Shown here: positions 1-7,914 of the stretch, in pieces
Numbering within the stretch: the first letter of the stretch is position 1
Layout of the letters: each line of letters opens with the position of its first letter
From: Streptomyces gobiensis
GTDB taxonomy: Bacteria > Actinomycetota > Actinomycetes > Streptomycetales > Streptomycetaceae
Reading direction: 5' to 3'
DNA: 64,000 nucleotides
Assembly: GCF_021216675.1 (NCBI RefSeq)
Contig: NZ_CP086120.1
Coordinates: forward strand, 1,612,001-1,676,000
Program-made: the position numbers and the translations under genes
The notes under the pieces: model-generated
The model's database searches: none
The model's input: only the letters and a program-made list of their open reading frames with translations
What the model was told of the DNA's origin: nothing

Positions 1-252
1 GCGCTCAAGCTGGACGGCACCTTCGTACGCGGCTTCCGCACCGCCCGGCAGCTCAACCCAGCTGATGAAACGATCGTGACGTCGCTGGTCGAGCTCGCCC
101 ACAAGCTGGGCCTGACCGTCACCGCCGAGTGTGTGGAGGGCCCGTCACAGGCGGAGCGGCTGCGCCGGATCGGCTGCGACACCGGCCAGGGGTGGCATTA
201 CTCCAAACCGGTGACCGCGGACTGCATCTCCGAGCTGCTGGGCGACGGGTAG
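1..252 (+). CDS. EAL-domain protein, C-terminal fragment (5' end outside window)
   Basis: Frame 1 is open from the first base to a TAG at 250-252 and gives the last 83 residues of an EAL domain. EAL proteins hydrolyse cyclic di-GMP to pGpG or act as inactive receptors for it. Visible signatures are the KLDGTFV segment, DETIVTSLVELAHKLGL, AECVE and the closing GCDTGQGW. The LD-x-F Lys and the AE-x-VE Glu, which belong to the active-site set, are present. The EAL tripeptide itself and any GGDEF, PAS or membrane regions lie upstream of the window, so activity and domain layout cannot be judged. The next gene converges from the other strand. Confidence 0.85.
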   Translation, partial: ALKLDGTFVRGFRTARQLNPADETIVTSLVELAHKLGLTVTAECVEGPSQAERLRRIGCDTGQGWHYSKPVTADCISELLGDG

Positions 253-278
253 GGGCCGGTAATGGGCCGGTAGGGGTT

Positions 279-1007
279 CTACCCGTCGCCGAACAGCGCT
301 CCCAGGGCGGGACAGACGACCGGGTGGTCGATCAGGCGCAGGCCCTCCCAGGCCGTCACCTGATTGGCCGTGAGAACCGGCTTGCCCAGCGCGAGCTCCA
401 GGTCGACAAGGTGCGCGGCGCTGTGCAGCGCGGTGTCGGGGAGCAGCACGGCCTGGGCGTCCCGATGGTCACCCGCACCCGCCAGGGTCAGCACCTCCTC
501 CTTGCCCCAGGTGCCGACCTCGGCGGCGGTGATGATGCCGCTGCCGCGCGCGGCGACGACCTCGATACCAGCCGCCTTGAGAAAGGCCGCGAAGTGCTCG
601 GCGACATCCTCCGGATAGGTCGCGGCGATCGCGACCCGCTCCACCCCGAGCGCCTTGGCCGCGTGGACGAAGGCGAAGGATGTGCTGGAAGCGGGCAGCC
701 CGGCTGCCGCGGACAGCTCACGCACCTGCTCCTGCGCGCCCTCCCAGCCGAAGACGAAGCTGGCGCTGGTGCACGCCCAGAGCACGGCATCGGCGCCACG
801 CTCCAGCAGCTCACCCACCCCAGCGGCGAGCCGGACTGCGGAGCCCATCTCCAGCAGCGCGTCAACACGGTGCGCGTCAACGCCGATGTCGGTGTGCACC
901 AGCGGCAGCCGCACATCGGCGCCCGCCCCCCGCAGGATCCTCTCCAGCCGCGGGTAGTCGTCCTCCGCGGAGTAGCCCGGGTAGAGGAATCCAACCGTGT
1001 GCGCCAT
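279..1007 (-). CDS. Asp/Glu racemase-superfamily protein (maleate isomerase / arylmalonate decarboxylase-like)
   Basis: A 242-residue protein of the Asp/Glu racemase fold, related to maleate cis-trans isomerases, arylmalonate decarboxylases and EutA of ectoine catabolism. The first catalytic cysteine is present at residue 79 (WACTSAS). The second, expected in an SCTN motif, is replaced by Asp191 (LLPDTAL), so a two-cysteine isomerase mechanism is not available and the reaction is uncertain. The start ATG follows GGGAGGAG. It lies 155 bp downstream of a same-strand paralogue that keeps both cysteines, and the dehydrogenase and amidase beside them suggest one catabolic pathway. The substrate is unknown. 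Confidence 0.8.
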   Translation of the reverse strand: MAHTVGFLYPGYSAEDDYPRLERILRGAGADVRLPLVHTDIGVDAHRVDALLEMGSAVRLAAGVGELLERGADAVLWACTSASFVFGWEGAQEQVRELSAAAGLPASSTSFAFVHAAKALGVERVAIAATYPEDVAEHFAAFLKAAGIEVVAARGSGIITAAEVGTWGKEEVLTLAGAGDHRDAQAVLLPDTALHSAAHLVDLELALGKPVLTANQVTAWEGLRLIDHPVVCPALGALFGDG

Positions 1008-1022
1008 CTAGTCTCCTCCCTG

Positions 1023-1063
1023 TGCGCCTAAGCCGGCGCTGTTCTTTGCGCCTAAGCCGGCGC
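1023..1063. repeat. Two 17-bp direct repeats between racemase paralogues
   Basis: TGCGCCTAAGCCGGCGC occurs at 1023-1039 and again at 1047-1063, a 24-bp period, just upstream of the start of the single-cysteine paralogue. Each copy contains the palindrome GCCGGC. It could be an operator pair or a small duplication. Confidence 0.6.
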
Positions 1064-1161
1064 CGCTCTCGCGGACCTGGTTGGCCGCCGTTGTGGTTGC
1101 TCAATTGATGGTTGGGGTGGTTTGGCTCCCCGGTCTCGCGAGGGAGCCCTGCGGGAACCCC

Positions 1162-2076
1162 TCATACGGGGGGCTGGCCGCCCAGGTCGTCTGGGTATGG
1201 GGGCTCGGCCAGGGGGTCCGTCGGCTCGGCCTCCGGGCCCGGGCCCACCGTCCCGGCGAGCGCGGCCTCCGGCTCGGCCTCCGGCTCACGTGGCGGCTCC
1301 GGCGGCGGTGGCAGGGACGACATCGCCGCCGGGCCACGTCGGGCTACCGGGTCGAGCAGCGCCTGGTAGGGGCCTACGGCCTCCTTGCCGATGCGGCGCA
1401 GCGCGGCCCAGACGGTCACCTGGTTCGCCGAGAGGACGGGCATCCGCAGCTCCGCCTCCAGCTGCGGAATGACGTCGTACGTAGGGAGGTTGGTACAGCT
1501 GATGAAGAGCGCGTCGGGGGCTTCCACGACCGCCTCGCGGGCCATGTCGACCACATGCCGGTAGGGCACCCGCCAGATCTCTCGGGTCAGCCCGAGGTAG
1601 CTGCGCCCGGTGACCTCGATGCCCCCTTCGCCGAGGTACTCCTCCAGGGAGTCAGTCACGGACTTCGTATAGGGCGTGACGACCGCGATGCGCCGTGCGT
1701 CGATCTCGATCAGCGCGTCCAGGAGCGCTCCGGAGGTGGTGAGCGCGGGAATCTCACCGGCCTGTTCCATCGCCGCGCTCATGGCCCGCTCCCCCGCGCC
1801 GCCGCCGACGAAGGAGCCAGAGGTGCAGGCGTACGCCACGACCTCCGGGGCTACCGCGCACAGCGCATGGACGGCTTCGCGTAGCGTCTCGTGCTCGCTG
1901 ACCAGCCGGGCCAGGTCAAGGCTCACCTCGACCGGGACGAAGGGGGTGCGGGTGAGATGCAGTGACACATCATCCGGGACCCAGCGCCACAGCTCACGGT
2001 CGAGGGCGAAGTCGAACGGCGCGACGATCCCCACGCCACGCTGCGGCTCCGGGCCGCCGAGGAACGAGACATCCAT
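1162..2076 (-). CDS. Asp/Glu racemase-superfamily protein with both catalytic cysteines (EutA / maleate isomerase-like)
   Basis: A 304-residue protein of the same superfamily as the 279-1007 gene. Both cysteines of the two-cysteine mechanism are visible: Cys84 in YACTSGS and Cys194 in SCTNLPT. The family isomerises, racemises or decarboxylates small dicarboxylates through a cis-enediolate-like intermediate. The fold ends near residue 250. A Pro/Glu/Ala-rich tail of about 55 residues (PPPPEPPREP and similar) follows, is unusual for the family and looks disordered. The ATG follows GAGGGG at good spacing. It is divergent from the dehydrogenase at 2283, so the pair share a 206-bp control region. 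Confidence 0.82.
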   Translation of the reverse strand: MDVSFLGGPEPQRGVGIVAPFDFALDRELWRWVPDDVSLHLTRTPFVPVEVSLDLARLVSEHETLREAVHALCAVAPEVVAYACTSGSFVGGGAGERAMSAAMEQAGEIPALTTSGALLDALIEIDARRIAVVTPYTKSVTDSLEEYLGEGGIEVTGRSYLGLTREIWRVPYRHVVDMAREAVVEAPDALFISCTNLPTYDVIPQLEAELRMPVLSANQVTVWAALRRIGKEAVGPYQALLDPVARRGPAAMSSLPPPPEPPREPEAEPEAALAGTVGPGPEAEPTDPLAEPPYPDDLGGQPPV

Positions 2077-2078
2077 TT

Positions 2079-2282
2079 CGAGCCCCTCAAGATACGCAGG
2101 GACGGCCTAAGGGCCGGGGAGAGGAAAAAGAGCCGGACTAGAAGCCGGGACGCCGGGTCAGATGCCTTTGTTGACGAAGGTAGTTTCCAATCCCTACCGT
2201 GGTCAATCCTCGCATCTCCCCCAGGATCCCGCCTTGGCGTCCCCAGTCAAACTGATCCTCGTTTCGAAATGGTTTCTCGCCT
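2079..2282. promoter_or_regulatory. Divergent control region between racemase and dehydrogenase
   Basis: This intergenic stretch serves two divergent genes. It holds an inverted repeat GGTAG-N10-CTACC at 2179-2198 next to a TTGACG hexamer at 2171-2176, and a TTTCGAAA palindrome at about 2270-2277 just before the dehydrogenase start. The latter has the shape of an IclR-type half-site pair, and the IclR regulator of this locus is a plausible ligand. These are visual matches only. Confidence 0.35.
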
Positions 2283-3245
2283 ATGTCCGAAACCAGTGTC
2301 CTCGTCCTCGACGACGACCCGCTGCCGGACCTCGACCGGCTCGCCGGCCGGGCCCGCGTGCTGCACGCCGACGAGCGGACGCTGGCCCAGCGGCTGCCCG
2401 AGGCCGATGTCCTGCTGGTCTGGAACTTCACCTCGGACGCGGTGAAGAAGGCCTGGCCCGGGGACGGGCCCCGGCCGCGCTGGGTGCATACAGCCAGTGC
2501 CGGGGTGGACCGGCTGCTGCCGGAGCTGGCTGACTCGGACGTGGTGATCACTAATGCCCGGGGAGTCTTCGACCAGCCGATCGCTGAATATGTTGCCGGA
2601 CTTGTGGTAGCCATGGCCAAGGATTTCCGGGGAAGCTGGGAATTGCAGCGCCAACGGCGTTGGCGGCATCGGGAGACAATGCGGCTGGGGGGAACTCGGG
2701 CGGTAATCGTGGGTTCCGGTCCGATTGGCCGTGCTATCGGTCGAACACTTATGGCACTGGGTGTCGGGGTGGAACTCGTGGGCCGTCGGCAACGCGACGG
2801 CGATCCCGAATTCGGGCTCGTCTGGCCCAGCAGCGCGCTCAACGAGCTGCTGGCGGAAGCCGATTGGGTGGTCTGCGCCGCTCCGCTCACCGAAGCCACC
2901 ACCGGGATGTTCGACGCCGGCGCGTTCGCCCGGATGAGACCTGAGGCGCACTTCATCAATGTCGGCCGGGGCCAGCACGTCGTCCAGAGCGACCTCGTCG
3001 ACGCGCTGCTCCGCCACCGGATCAAGGGTGCGGCGCTGGACGTCTTCGCGGATGAGCCACTGCCCGCCGACAGCACGCTGTGGGATGTGCCCGGGCTGCT
3101 CATCTCCCCGCATATGAGCGGCGACACGATCGGCTGGCGCGACGATCTCGCCCGGCAGTTCCTCGACAACTTCGACCGCTGGGCCGCGGGCGAGCCGCTG
3201 CGCAACGTCGTCGACAAGCGACTGGGCTACGTCCCAGCGGACTGA
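2283..3245 (+). CDS. D-2-hydroxyacid dehydrogenase (NAD(P)-dependent)
   Basis: A 320-residue member of the D-isomer-specific 2-hydroxyacid dehydrogenase family, which interconverts 2-oxo acids and D-2-hydroxy acids. The dinucleotide-binding loop is GSGPIG (residues 144-149). The catalytic Arg, Glu and His are visible as R229 (NVGRG), E258 (FADEP) and H277 (SPHMS). The N-terminal substrate domain is short, as in the CtcP/GhrA-like subgroup. No clear ribosome-binding site precedes the ATG, so translation may be leaderless or the start may be slightly off. The amidase begins 20 bp downstream, so the two form an operon. Confidence 0.88.
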   Translation: MSETSVLVLDDDPLPDLDRLAGRARVLHADERTLAQRLPEADVLLVWNFTSDAVKKAWPGDGPRPRWVHTASAGVDRLLPELADSDVVITNARGVFDQPIAEYVAGLVVAMAKDFRGSWELQRQRRWRHRETMRLGGTRAVIVGSGPIGRAIGRTLMALGVGVELVGRRQRDGDPEFGLVWPSSALNELLAEADWVVCAAPLTEATTGMFDAGAFARMRPEAHFINVGRGQHVVQSDLVDALLRHRIKGAALDVFADEPLPADSTLWDVPGLLISPHMSGDTIGWRDDLARQFLDNFDRWAAGEPLRNVVDKRLGYVPAD

Positions 3246-3265
3246 ACCCTCTCCCGGAGGATCCG

Positions 3266-4693
3266 TTGACCGATCTCACTTCCATGACCGCGACGGATCT
3301 CGTCGCGGGATACGCCGCCGGTGACTTCTCACCGGTCGAGGCGACACGCGCCACGCTGGAGCGCGCCGAAGCCATCCAGCCGCATGTGAACGCGTTCGTA
3401 CGGATCGACAGCGAGAGCGCACTCGAACAGGCGCGCGCCGCCGAGGCGCGGTGGCATCGGGGAGAGCCAGCCGGACTGGTCGACGGGGTGCCGGTGACGG
3501 TGAAGGACATTCTGCTGCTGCGCGGTGGCCCCACCTTCCGGGGCTCCTGGGGGATTTCGGCGGCCGGCCCCTGGGACGAGGACGCCCCGGCGGTGGCCCG
3601 GCTGCGTGAGCACGGCGCGGTCTTCCTGGGCAAGACGACCACCCCGGAGTTCGGCTGGAAGGGGGTCACCGACAGCCCGCGGCACGGGGCGACCGGCAAT
3701 CCGTATGACCCGTCCCGCACGCCGGGGGGCTCCAGCGGCGGTGGCGCCGCGGCCGTGGTGCTGGGCGCGGGGCCGCTGACGCTGGGCACGGACGGCGGGG
3801 GCTCGGTCCGTATCCCGGCGTCCTTCAGCGGGCTCTTCGCGCTGAAGCCGACCTATGGCCGGGTGCCGATCTATCCGGCGAGCGCCTTCGGGACGCTCGC
3901 CCATGTCGGGCCGATGACACGCGACGCGGCCGATGCCGCGCTGCTGATGGATGTCATCTGCGGCCCCGACTGCCGGGACTGGTCCCAGCTCGCTCCGGTG
4001 ACCGGCAGCTTCCGGGACCAGCTGACCGGAGGTGCAGCCGGGCTGCGGATCGCCTACTCCCCCGACTTCGGCGGCCGGGTCACCGTCGACCCACAGGTCG
4101 CGGCGGCGGTACGGCGGGCCGTGGACCGGCTGGCGGAGCTCGGCGCGCGGGTGACGGAGGTGGACCCCGGCTTCGAGGATCCGGTCGACGCCTTCCACAC
4201 CCTGTGGTTCAGCGGTGCGGCCCGGGTCACCCAGGGCTTCACCGCCGAGCAGCGGGAGGCGATGGACCCGGGGCTGCGGGAGGTCTGCGAGCAGGGGGCG
4301 CGTTACTCGGCGCTGGACTATCTCGCGGCGGTCGACGTACGGATGGCGCTGGGCAAGACGATGGGAGCCTTCCATGAGACATACGACCTGCTGGTGACCC
4401 CGACCGTGCCGCTGACCGCCTTCGGCAAGGGCATCGAGGTCCCGGAGGGCTCGTCCTGCACCCGGTGGACCGGGTGGACGCCGTTCTCCTACCCGTTCAA
4501 CATGACGCAGCAGCCCGCCTCCAGCGTCCCGTGCGGGCTGGATGACGCCGGGCTGCCCATCGGCGTGCAGCTGGTGGCCGCACGCCATGCGGACGGGCTG
4601 GTACTGCGCGCCTCCCACGCGCTCTACGGCACCGGGATCGCGGATCTGCCCGCGCCCCGGCTGCTTTCCTCCCTCACACCCGCCGGAAGTTGA
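3266..4693 (+). CDS. Amidase-signature family amidase
   Basis: A 475-residue amidase-signature enzyme that hydrolyses a carboxamide to acid and ammonia. The Ser-cisSer-Lys triad is visible: Lys80 (VTVKD), Ser156 in the GGSSGGG loop and Ser180 in GGGSVR. The TTG start was chosen because GGAGG lies 5 bp before it; an in-frame ATG six codons later is the alternative. The frame is open further upstream, but that part overlaps the dehydrogenase and has no Shine-Dalgarno. Together with the dehydrogenase and racemase-fold proteins it suggests breakdown of an amide-bearing small molecule. Its 3' end overlaps the converging DUF3830 gene by 20 bp. Confidence 0.9.
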   Translation: MTDLTSMTATDLVAGYAAGDFSPVEATRATLERAEAIQPHVNAFVRIDSESALEQARAAEARWHRGEPAGLVDGVPVTVKDILLLRGGPTFRGSWGISAAGPWDEDAPAVARLREHGAVFLGKTTTPEFGWKGVTDSPRHGATGNPYDPSRTPGGSSGGGAAAVVLGAGPLTLGTDGGGSVRIPASFSGLFALKPTYGRVPIYPASAFGTLAHVGPMTRDAADAALLMDVICGPDCRDWSQLAPVTGSFRDQLTGGAAGLRIAYSPDFGGRVTVDPQVAAAVRRAVDRLAELGARVTEVDPGFEDPVDAFHTLWFSGAARVTQGFTAEQREAMDPGLREVCEQGARYSALDYLAAVDVRMALGKTMGAFHETYDLLVTPTVPLTAFGKGIEVPEGSSCTRWTGWTPFSYPFNMTQQPASSVPCGLDDAGLPIGVQLVAARHADGLVLRASHALYGTGIADLPAPRLLSSLTPAGS

Positions 4694-5174
4694 GCGACTC
4701 GCCGAGCGCCCCGGCGCGCCACAGGTCCTGACAGGCCTCGGCCATCCGGTCGAGGCCGTCCACCACAGTGCCCCAGACGATGCCGGGCACCCACCCGGCG
4801 TCGCCGTTGATCAGCAGGTTGTTCCGCTCATAGAAGAGGGCAAGATCGACGACGGTCGCCTCGCCATGGTGCTTGGCGTGCGGCTCATAGCCATACGACT
4901 TGGTGCCCAACTGGACGTCGCTGAAGGTGAAATAGCACAGATCCCCGGGGATGGGGGTGATGGTGGGGTTCTCCAGCGGGGGCTCTTCGGGGGCGAAGGG
5001 CGGGATGAGGGCGTAGATCTCATTGCGTGCGTACTTGGCGTGATAGACATCGCCGCCGAGCGGCAACGCGTCCCACACCGCGGCGCAGGTGATCGGCGCC
5101 CGGTCATCCAGGAGCTTGGCGGTGCAGCTCACCCCGCGCTTTTCCAGTGAGACTTCAATGAAGCGTTCAGCCAT
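4674..5174 (-). CDS. DUF3830 family protein
   Basis: A 166-residue protein that fits DUF3830 in length and motifs (LPLGGDVYHAKYARNEIY, PGDLCYFTF, NNLLINGDAGWVPGIVWG). The family has a cyclophilin-like beta-barrel fold and no assigned activity that I know of. It is often encoded beside amidases, Asp/Glu racemase-fold proteins and amino-acid-type ABC importers, as here. The ATG is preceded by GGAGG. No signal peptide or membrane segment is seen. It probably acts in the same catabolic pathway. Confidence 0.78.
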   Translation of the reverse strand: MAERFIEVSLEKRGVSCTAKLLDDRAPITCAAVWDALPLGGDVYHAKYARNEIYALIPPFAPEEPPLENPTITPIPGDLCYFTFSDVQLGTKSYGYEPHAKHHGEATVVDLALFYERNNLLINGDAGWVPGIVWGTVVDGLDRMAEACQDLWRAGALGESLNFRRV

Positions 5175-5217
5175 CGTGCCTCCAGTTCGTGACTCCTGGC
5201 GATGGTGACATAACTCA

Positions 5218-5245
5218 AAGGCCCCCCGCTGGTGCGAGGGGCCTT
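5218..5245 (-). terminator. Intrinsic terminator of the leftward tRNA-Lys
   Basis: A stem AAGGCCCC (5218-5225) pairs with GGGGCCTT (5238-5245) around a 12-nt loop, starting about 11 bp past the tRNA 3' end. It also lies between the tRNA and the DUF3830 gene start. Confidence 0.7.
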
Positions 5246-5255
5246 CGGTTGTCTG

Positions 5256-5329
5256 TGCGCCGCCAGGGACTCGAACCCCGGACCCGCTGATTAAGAGTCA
5301 GCTGCTCTAACCAACTGAGCTAGCGGCGC
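5256..5329 (-). tRNA. tRNA-Lys (anticodon CTT)
   Basis: A complete 74-nt cloverleaf on the minus strand: acceptor GCGCCGC / GCGGCGC, D arm GCTC / GAGC, anticodon stem GCTGA / TCAGC with loop CTCTTAA, T arm with TTCGAGT, discriminator A. CCA is not encoded. The sequence is identical to the rightward tRNA-Lys at 10496-10569. Confidence 0.97.
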
Positions 5330-5340
5330 CCGCCGACACG

Positions 5341-5447
5341 CGTCGCGAGCTCCGTTGCGGGGTAGGCCGGAGCGTCGTGGCTGGTGTGGGTGGGCGGTTG
5401 CGTAGCAGGGTGGGCCCACGCCCCTCGCGGGGCTGCGTGCCCACAAC
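5341..5447 (+). repeat. Dispersed 107-bp intergenic repeat, copy 1
   Basis: Begins CGTCGCGAGCTCCGTTGCGG, contains GGTTGCGTAGCAGGG and ends GCCCACAAC. Two further copies sit at 40679-40787 and 40816-40898 in the same orientation, with only scattered differences. No open frame is conserved, so it is a non-coding dispersed repeat. Confidence 0.8.
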
Positions 5448-5449
5448 GG

Positions 5450-6208
5450 TCAGATGGAGAGGGAGAGCAGGACTGGGGCGGCCTGGCGGTTGAGTTTGTG
5501 GGCGGCCGTGCGCAGCCGATGCGCGTGTTCGATCGGGAGGGACAATGCCAGACAGCCGACAGCGGATCCCGCGGTCACCGGGACAGCCGCGCAGACCGTA
5601 CCGATCGCGTACTCCTGGAGATCGAGGACGGGCACGGTCGGCGGCTGGCTGTCGAGCTGAGAGAAGAGCACCCGCTCATTCGTGGTGGTGCGGGAGGTCA
5701 GCCGGATCGTCTTGTGCCGGGACAGATGGTCCCGTCGGCCGTCGTAGTCAAGCTGGGTGAGCAGACACTTCCCGACCGCGCTGGCATGGGCGGCGGCCTT
5801 GAAGTCGACCCACTCGGTGACCGCAGGCGTACGCGGCCCGGCCGCGAACTGGGTGATCTTGACCTCGCCATCCAGATACCGGCTGATGTAGATCGCGGCG
5901 CCGAGATCATCACGCAGCCTGGTCAGATGCCGTTGAAGCTTCTCCCGCTGCATCTGGTTACGGTCCCCGCCCGAGCTCAGCAGGACGAAGGATTCGCCCA
6001 CCACGAAGCTGCCATCCACAAGCTGCTCCAGATAGCCTTCCCGGCGCAGCATCAGCAGTAGATGCGCCAGGTGCCCCGGCGGCAGCCCGGTGCGCCGGGC
6101 GAGCTGGTCTTCGGTGACTCCGTCGCGCTGCTTGGCGACTGTCTCGAGCACACGCAGGGCGTACTGCACCGAGCGGAATGGCACGATCGGCACTGGCTTC
6201 GGCGCCAC
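5450..6208 (-). CDS. IclR-family transcriptional regulator
   Basis: A 252-residue IclR-type regulator. The N-terminal winged helix-turn-helix spans roughly residues 10-75 (ALRVLETVAKQRDG, QLARRTGLPPGHLAHLLLML, REGYLEQ). The C-terminal effector-binding domain follows, with the family-typical HASAVGKCLL segment near residue 140. It is transcribed in the same direction as the EhuABCD-type genes upstream but is separated from them by a strong hairpin, so it probably has its own promoter between 6209 and 6368. Regulation of the adjacent transporter and catabolic genes is inferred from position. The effector is unknown. Confidence 0.88.
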   Translation of the reverse strand: MAPKPVPIVPFRSVQYALRVLETVAKQRDGVTEDQLARRTGLPPGHLAHLLLMLRREGYLEQLVDGSFVVGESFVLLSSGGDRNQMQREKLQRHLTRLRDDLGAAIYISRYLDGEVKITQFAAGPRTPAVTEWVDFKAAAHASAVGKCLLTQLDYDGRRDHLSRHKTIRLTSRTTTNERVLFSQLDSQPPTVPVLDLQEYAIGTVCAAVPVTAGSAVGCLALSLPIEHAHRLRTAAHKLNRQAAPVLLSLSI

Positions 6209-6368
6209 GGTGTCCCCCTTGGAGGTTGTGACCGCTTGCGTTGTGACCGTAGCTACCGGTCACGGAAGTACGTATCACGATAGCGCCCAAGGGCCCAATG
6301 AGGACCACCTGTTGCTGCTATCGGCATATGCCTCTGGCCTCGAACAAAAGCACTGTGCCCCCGGCCTC
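6209..6368. promoter_or_regulatory. Upstream region of the IclR regulator
   Basis: This is the only non-coding DNA between the importer terminator and the regulator start, so it should hold the regulator's promoter and possibly an autoregulatory site. I see no clear consensus hexamers. Confidence 0.3.
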
Positions 6369-6397
6369 GGTCCCGGCCCTCGAAAAGGGCCGGGACC
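6369..6397 (-). terminator. Strong hairpin terminator after the importer operon
   Basis: A perfect 12-bp stem GGTCCCGGCCCT (6369-6380) / AGGGCCGGGACC (6386-6397) with a 5-nt loop, 7 bp beyond the ATPase stop codon. Confidence 0.85.
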
Positions 6398-6404
6398 ATA
6401 CCGG

Positions 6405-7268
6405 TCAGAGCACCGCGCCCAGAAACTCGCGGGTCCGCTCATGATCTGGGTCGTTGAAAATCTTCTCCGGGGAGCCGGACTCGATCACGCGACCCTCGTT
6501 GAACATCAGCACCTCGTCCGAGATATCGCGCGCGAAATTCATCTCATGCGTCACGCACAGCATCGTGATATCCGTCGTGTGGGCGATGTCCCGGAGGACA
6601 TCCAGCACCCCGGCCACCAGCTCGGGGTCGAGCGCGGAGGTGACCTCGTCCAGGCACAGCACCTGGGGCCGCATGGCGAGCGCGCGAGCGATGGCGACCC
6701 GCTGCTGCTGGCCGCCGGAGAGCTGCGAGGGGTACTTGTCGATGTGCTCGGTCAGCCCCACCAGCTCCAGCAGATCGCGGGCCCGCTGATCGGCCTCGTC
6801 CGCGGACAGGCCCAGTACATGCACCGGCGCCTCGGTGATGTTCCGCAGCACCTTCATATTGGGGAAGAGGTTGAACTGCTGGAAGACCATGCCGATCTTC
6901 TTGCGCACCTCACGGATGTGCTTCTCACTCGCGGGAACGAGTTTGTCGTTCTTCTTCTCGTGGGTGAGGTAGTCACCATCGACCATGATGGTGCCCTCAT
7001 CCGGCTTGAGCAGCGTCATCAGCAGCCGCAGAATCGTGGTCTTGCCCGATCCGGAGGGGCCGATCAGGGTGACGTGCTTGCCGGAGCTGACGCTGAACTC
7101 GAGGTGGTCCAGGACGACATTGCTGCCGAAGCGCTTGGTCACTCTGTCGAACCGGATGAGCTCGCTGCCACTGGCGCGACTCTCCTCCGGGGTGTCCTTG
7201 GTCGTGTCCACCACGGCCTCCGGGGTCTCGTTCTCGGTCTTCTCAGGGGAGTTGTCAGTAGGTGGCAA
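6405..7268 (-). CDS. ehuA: Polar amino acid / ectoine-type ABC importer ATPase (EhuA-like)
   Basis: A 287-residue cytoplasmic ATPase subunit. Walker A is GPSGSGKT (residues 70-77), the signature LSGGQQQR begins at 184, and Walker B is VLCLDE (204-209). An acidic, charged N-terminal extension of about 35 residues precedes the ABC domain. The TTG start, preceded by GGAG, overlaps the end of the permease gene upstream by 14 bp. It is the last gene of ehuB-ehuC-ehuD-ehuA and is followed at once by a terminator. The Ehu assignment rests on the four-gene order and family likeness; another polar amino acid or ectoine-like solute is possible. Confidence 0.85.
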   Translation of the reverse strand: MPPTDNSPEKTENETPEAVVDTTKDTPEESRASGSELIRFDRVTKRFGSNVVLDHLEFSVSSGKHVTLIGPSGSGKTTILRLLMTLLKPDEGTIMVDGDYLTHEKKNDKLVPASEKHIREVRKKIGMVFQQFNLFPNMKVLRNITEAPVHVLGLSADEADQRARDLLELVGLTEHIDKYPSQLSGGQQQRVAIARALAMRPQVLCLDEVTSALDPELVAGVLDVLRDIAHTTDITMLCVTHEMNFARDISDEVLMFNEGRVIESGSPEKIFNDPDHERTREFLGAVL

Positions 7269-7914
7269 GACGACGCTCCAGGGCTCGGATCAGCAGCGAG
7301 GCCGGATAGGCGATCAGGATGAACGCGATGCCGACGATCGTGATCGGCTCCATGTACTGGAAGGTCTGGGCACTGAACCCACGCGCCCGCCCCAGCATGT
7401 CCAGGGCGCCGATCAGGGCGATCATCGGGGAGTCCTTCAGCATCGCCACCACGTAGTTACCCAGTGCGGGCACCACCCGGCGGATCGCCTGCGGCAGAAT
7501 CACCGCGGTCCAGGTGCGCCGCGTCGGCAGGCTGAGCGCGGTGGCCGCCTCCCACTGGCCCACCGGCACTCCGTCGATTCCGGCCCGGTACACCTCCGCG
7601 GTGTAGGTCGAGTAGTGCAGCCCCAGTCCGATGGCGCCGGTGACCAGTGCGGACATGCGCAGTCCCGGGCCCCACTCGGGAAGCACGAAGAAGAGGAAGA
7701 ACAGCTGCACCAGCAGCGGGGTGTTCCGGATGAACTCGGTGAGGATGTTCACCGGCCAGCGGATCACCGCGAATCTCGACCGCTGGGCGATCGCCCAGAA
7801 GAGACCGAGGGAGAAGGCGATCAGCGTACCGAACGCCACGGCCTGCAGCGTTACCCAGACGCCCTGCCAGAATTGCGGCAGGAACTCCGCGACGACGTTC
7901 CAGTTCCAGTTCAC
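7255..7914 (-). CDS. ehuD: ABC importer permease (EhuD-like)
   Basis: A 219-residue HisM/GlnP-type inner-membrane permease with about five hydrophobic segments and the EAA cytoplasmic loop (EAATALSLPTRRTWTAVILPQAIR, near residues 140-165). Another family marker is FIRNTPLLVQLFFLFFVLP. The GTG start overlaps the upstream permease stop as GTGA and has GGAGG 6 bp before it, indicating translational coupling. It should pair with the neighbouring EhuC-like subunit as a heterodimer. Confidence 0.88.
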   Translation of the reverse strand: MNWNWNVVAEFLPQFWQGVWVTLQAVAFGTLIAFSLGLFWAIAQRSRFAVIRWPVNILTEFIRNTPLLVQLFFLFFVLPEWGPGLRMSALVTGAIGLGLHYSTYTAEVYRAGIDGVPVGQWEAATALSLPTRRTWTAVILPQAIRRVVPALGNYVVAMLKDSPMIALIGALDMLGRARGFSAQTFQYMEPITIVGIAFILIAYPASLLIRALERRLATY

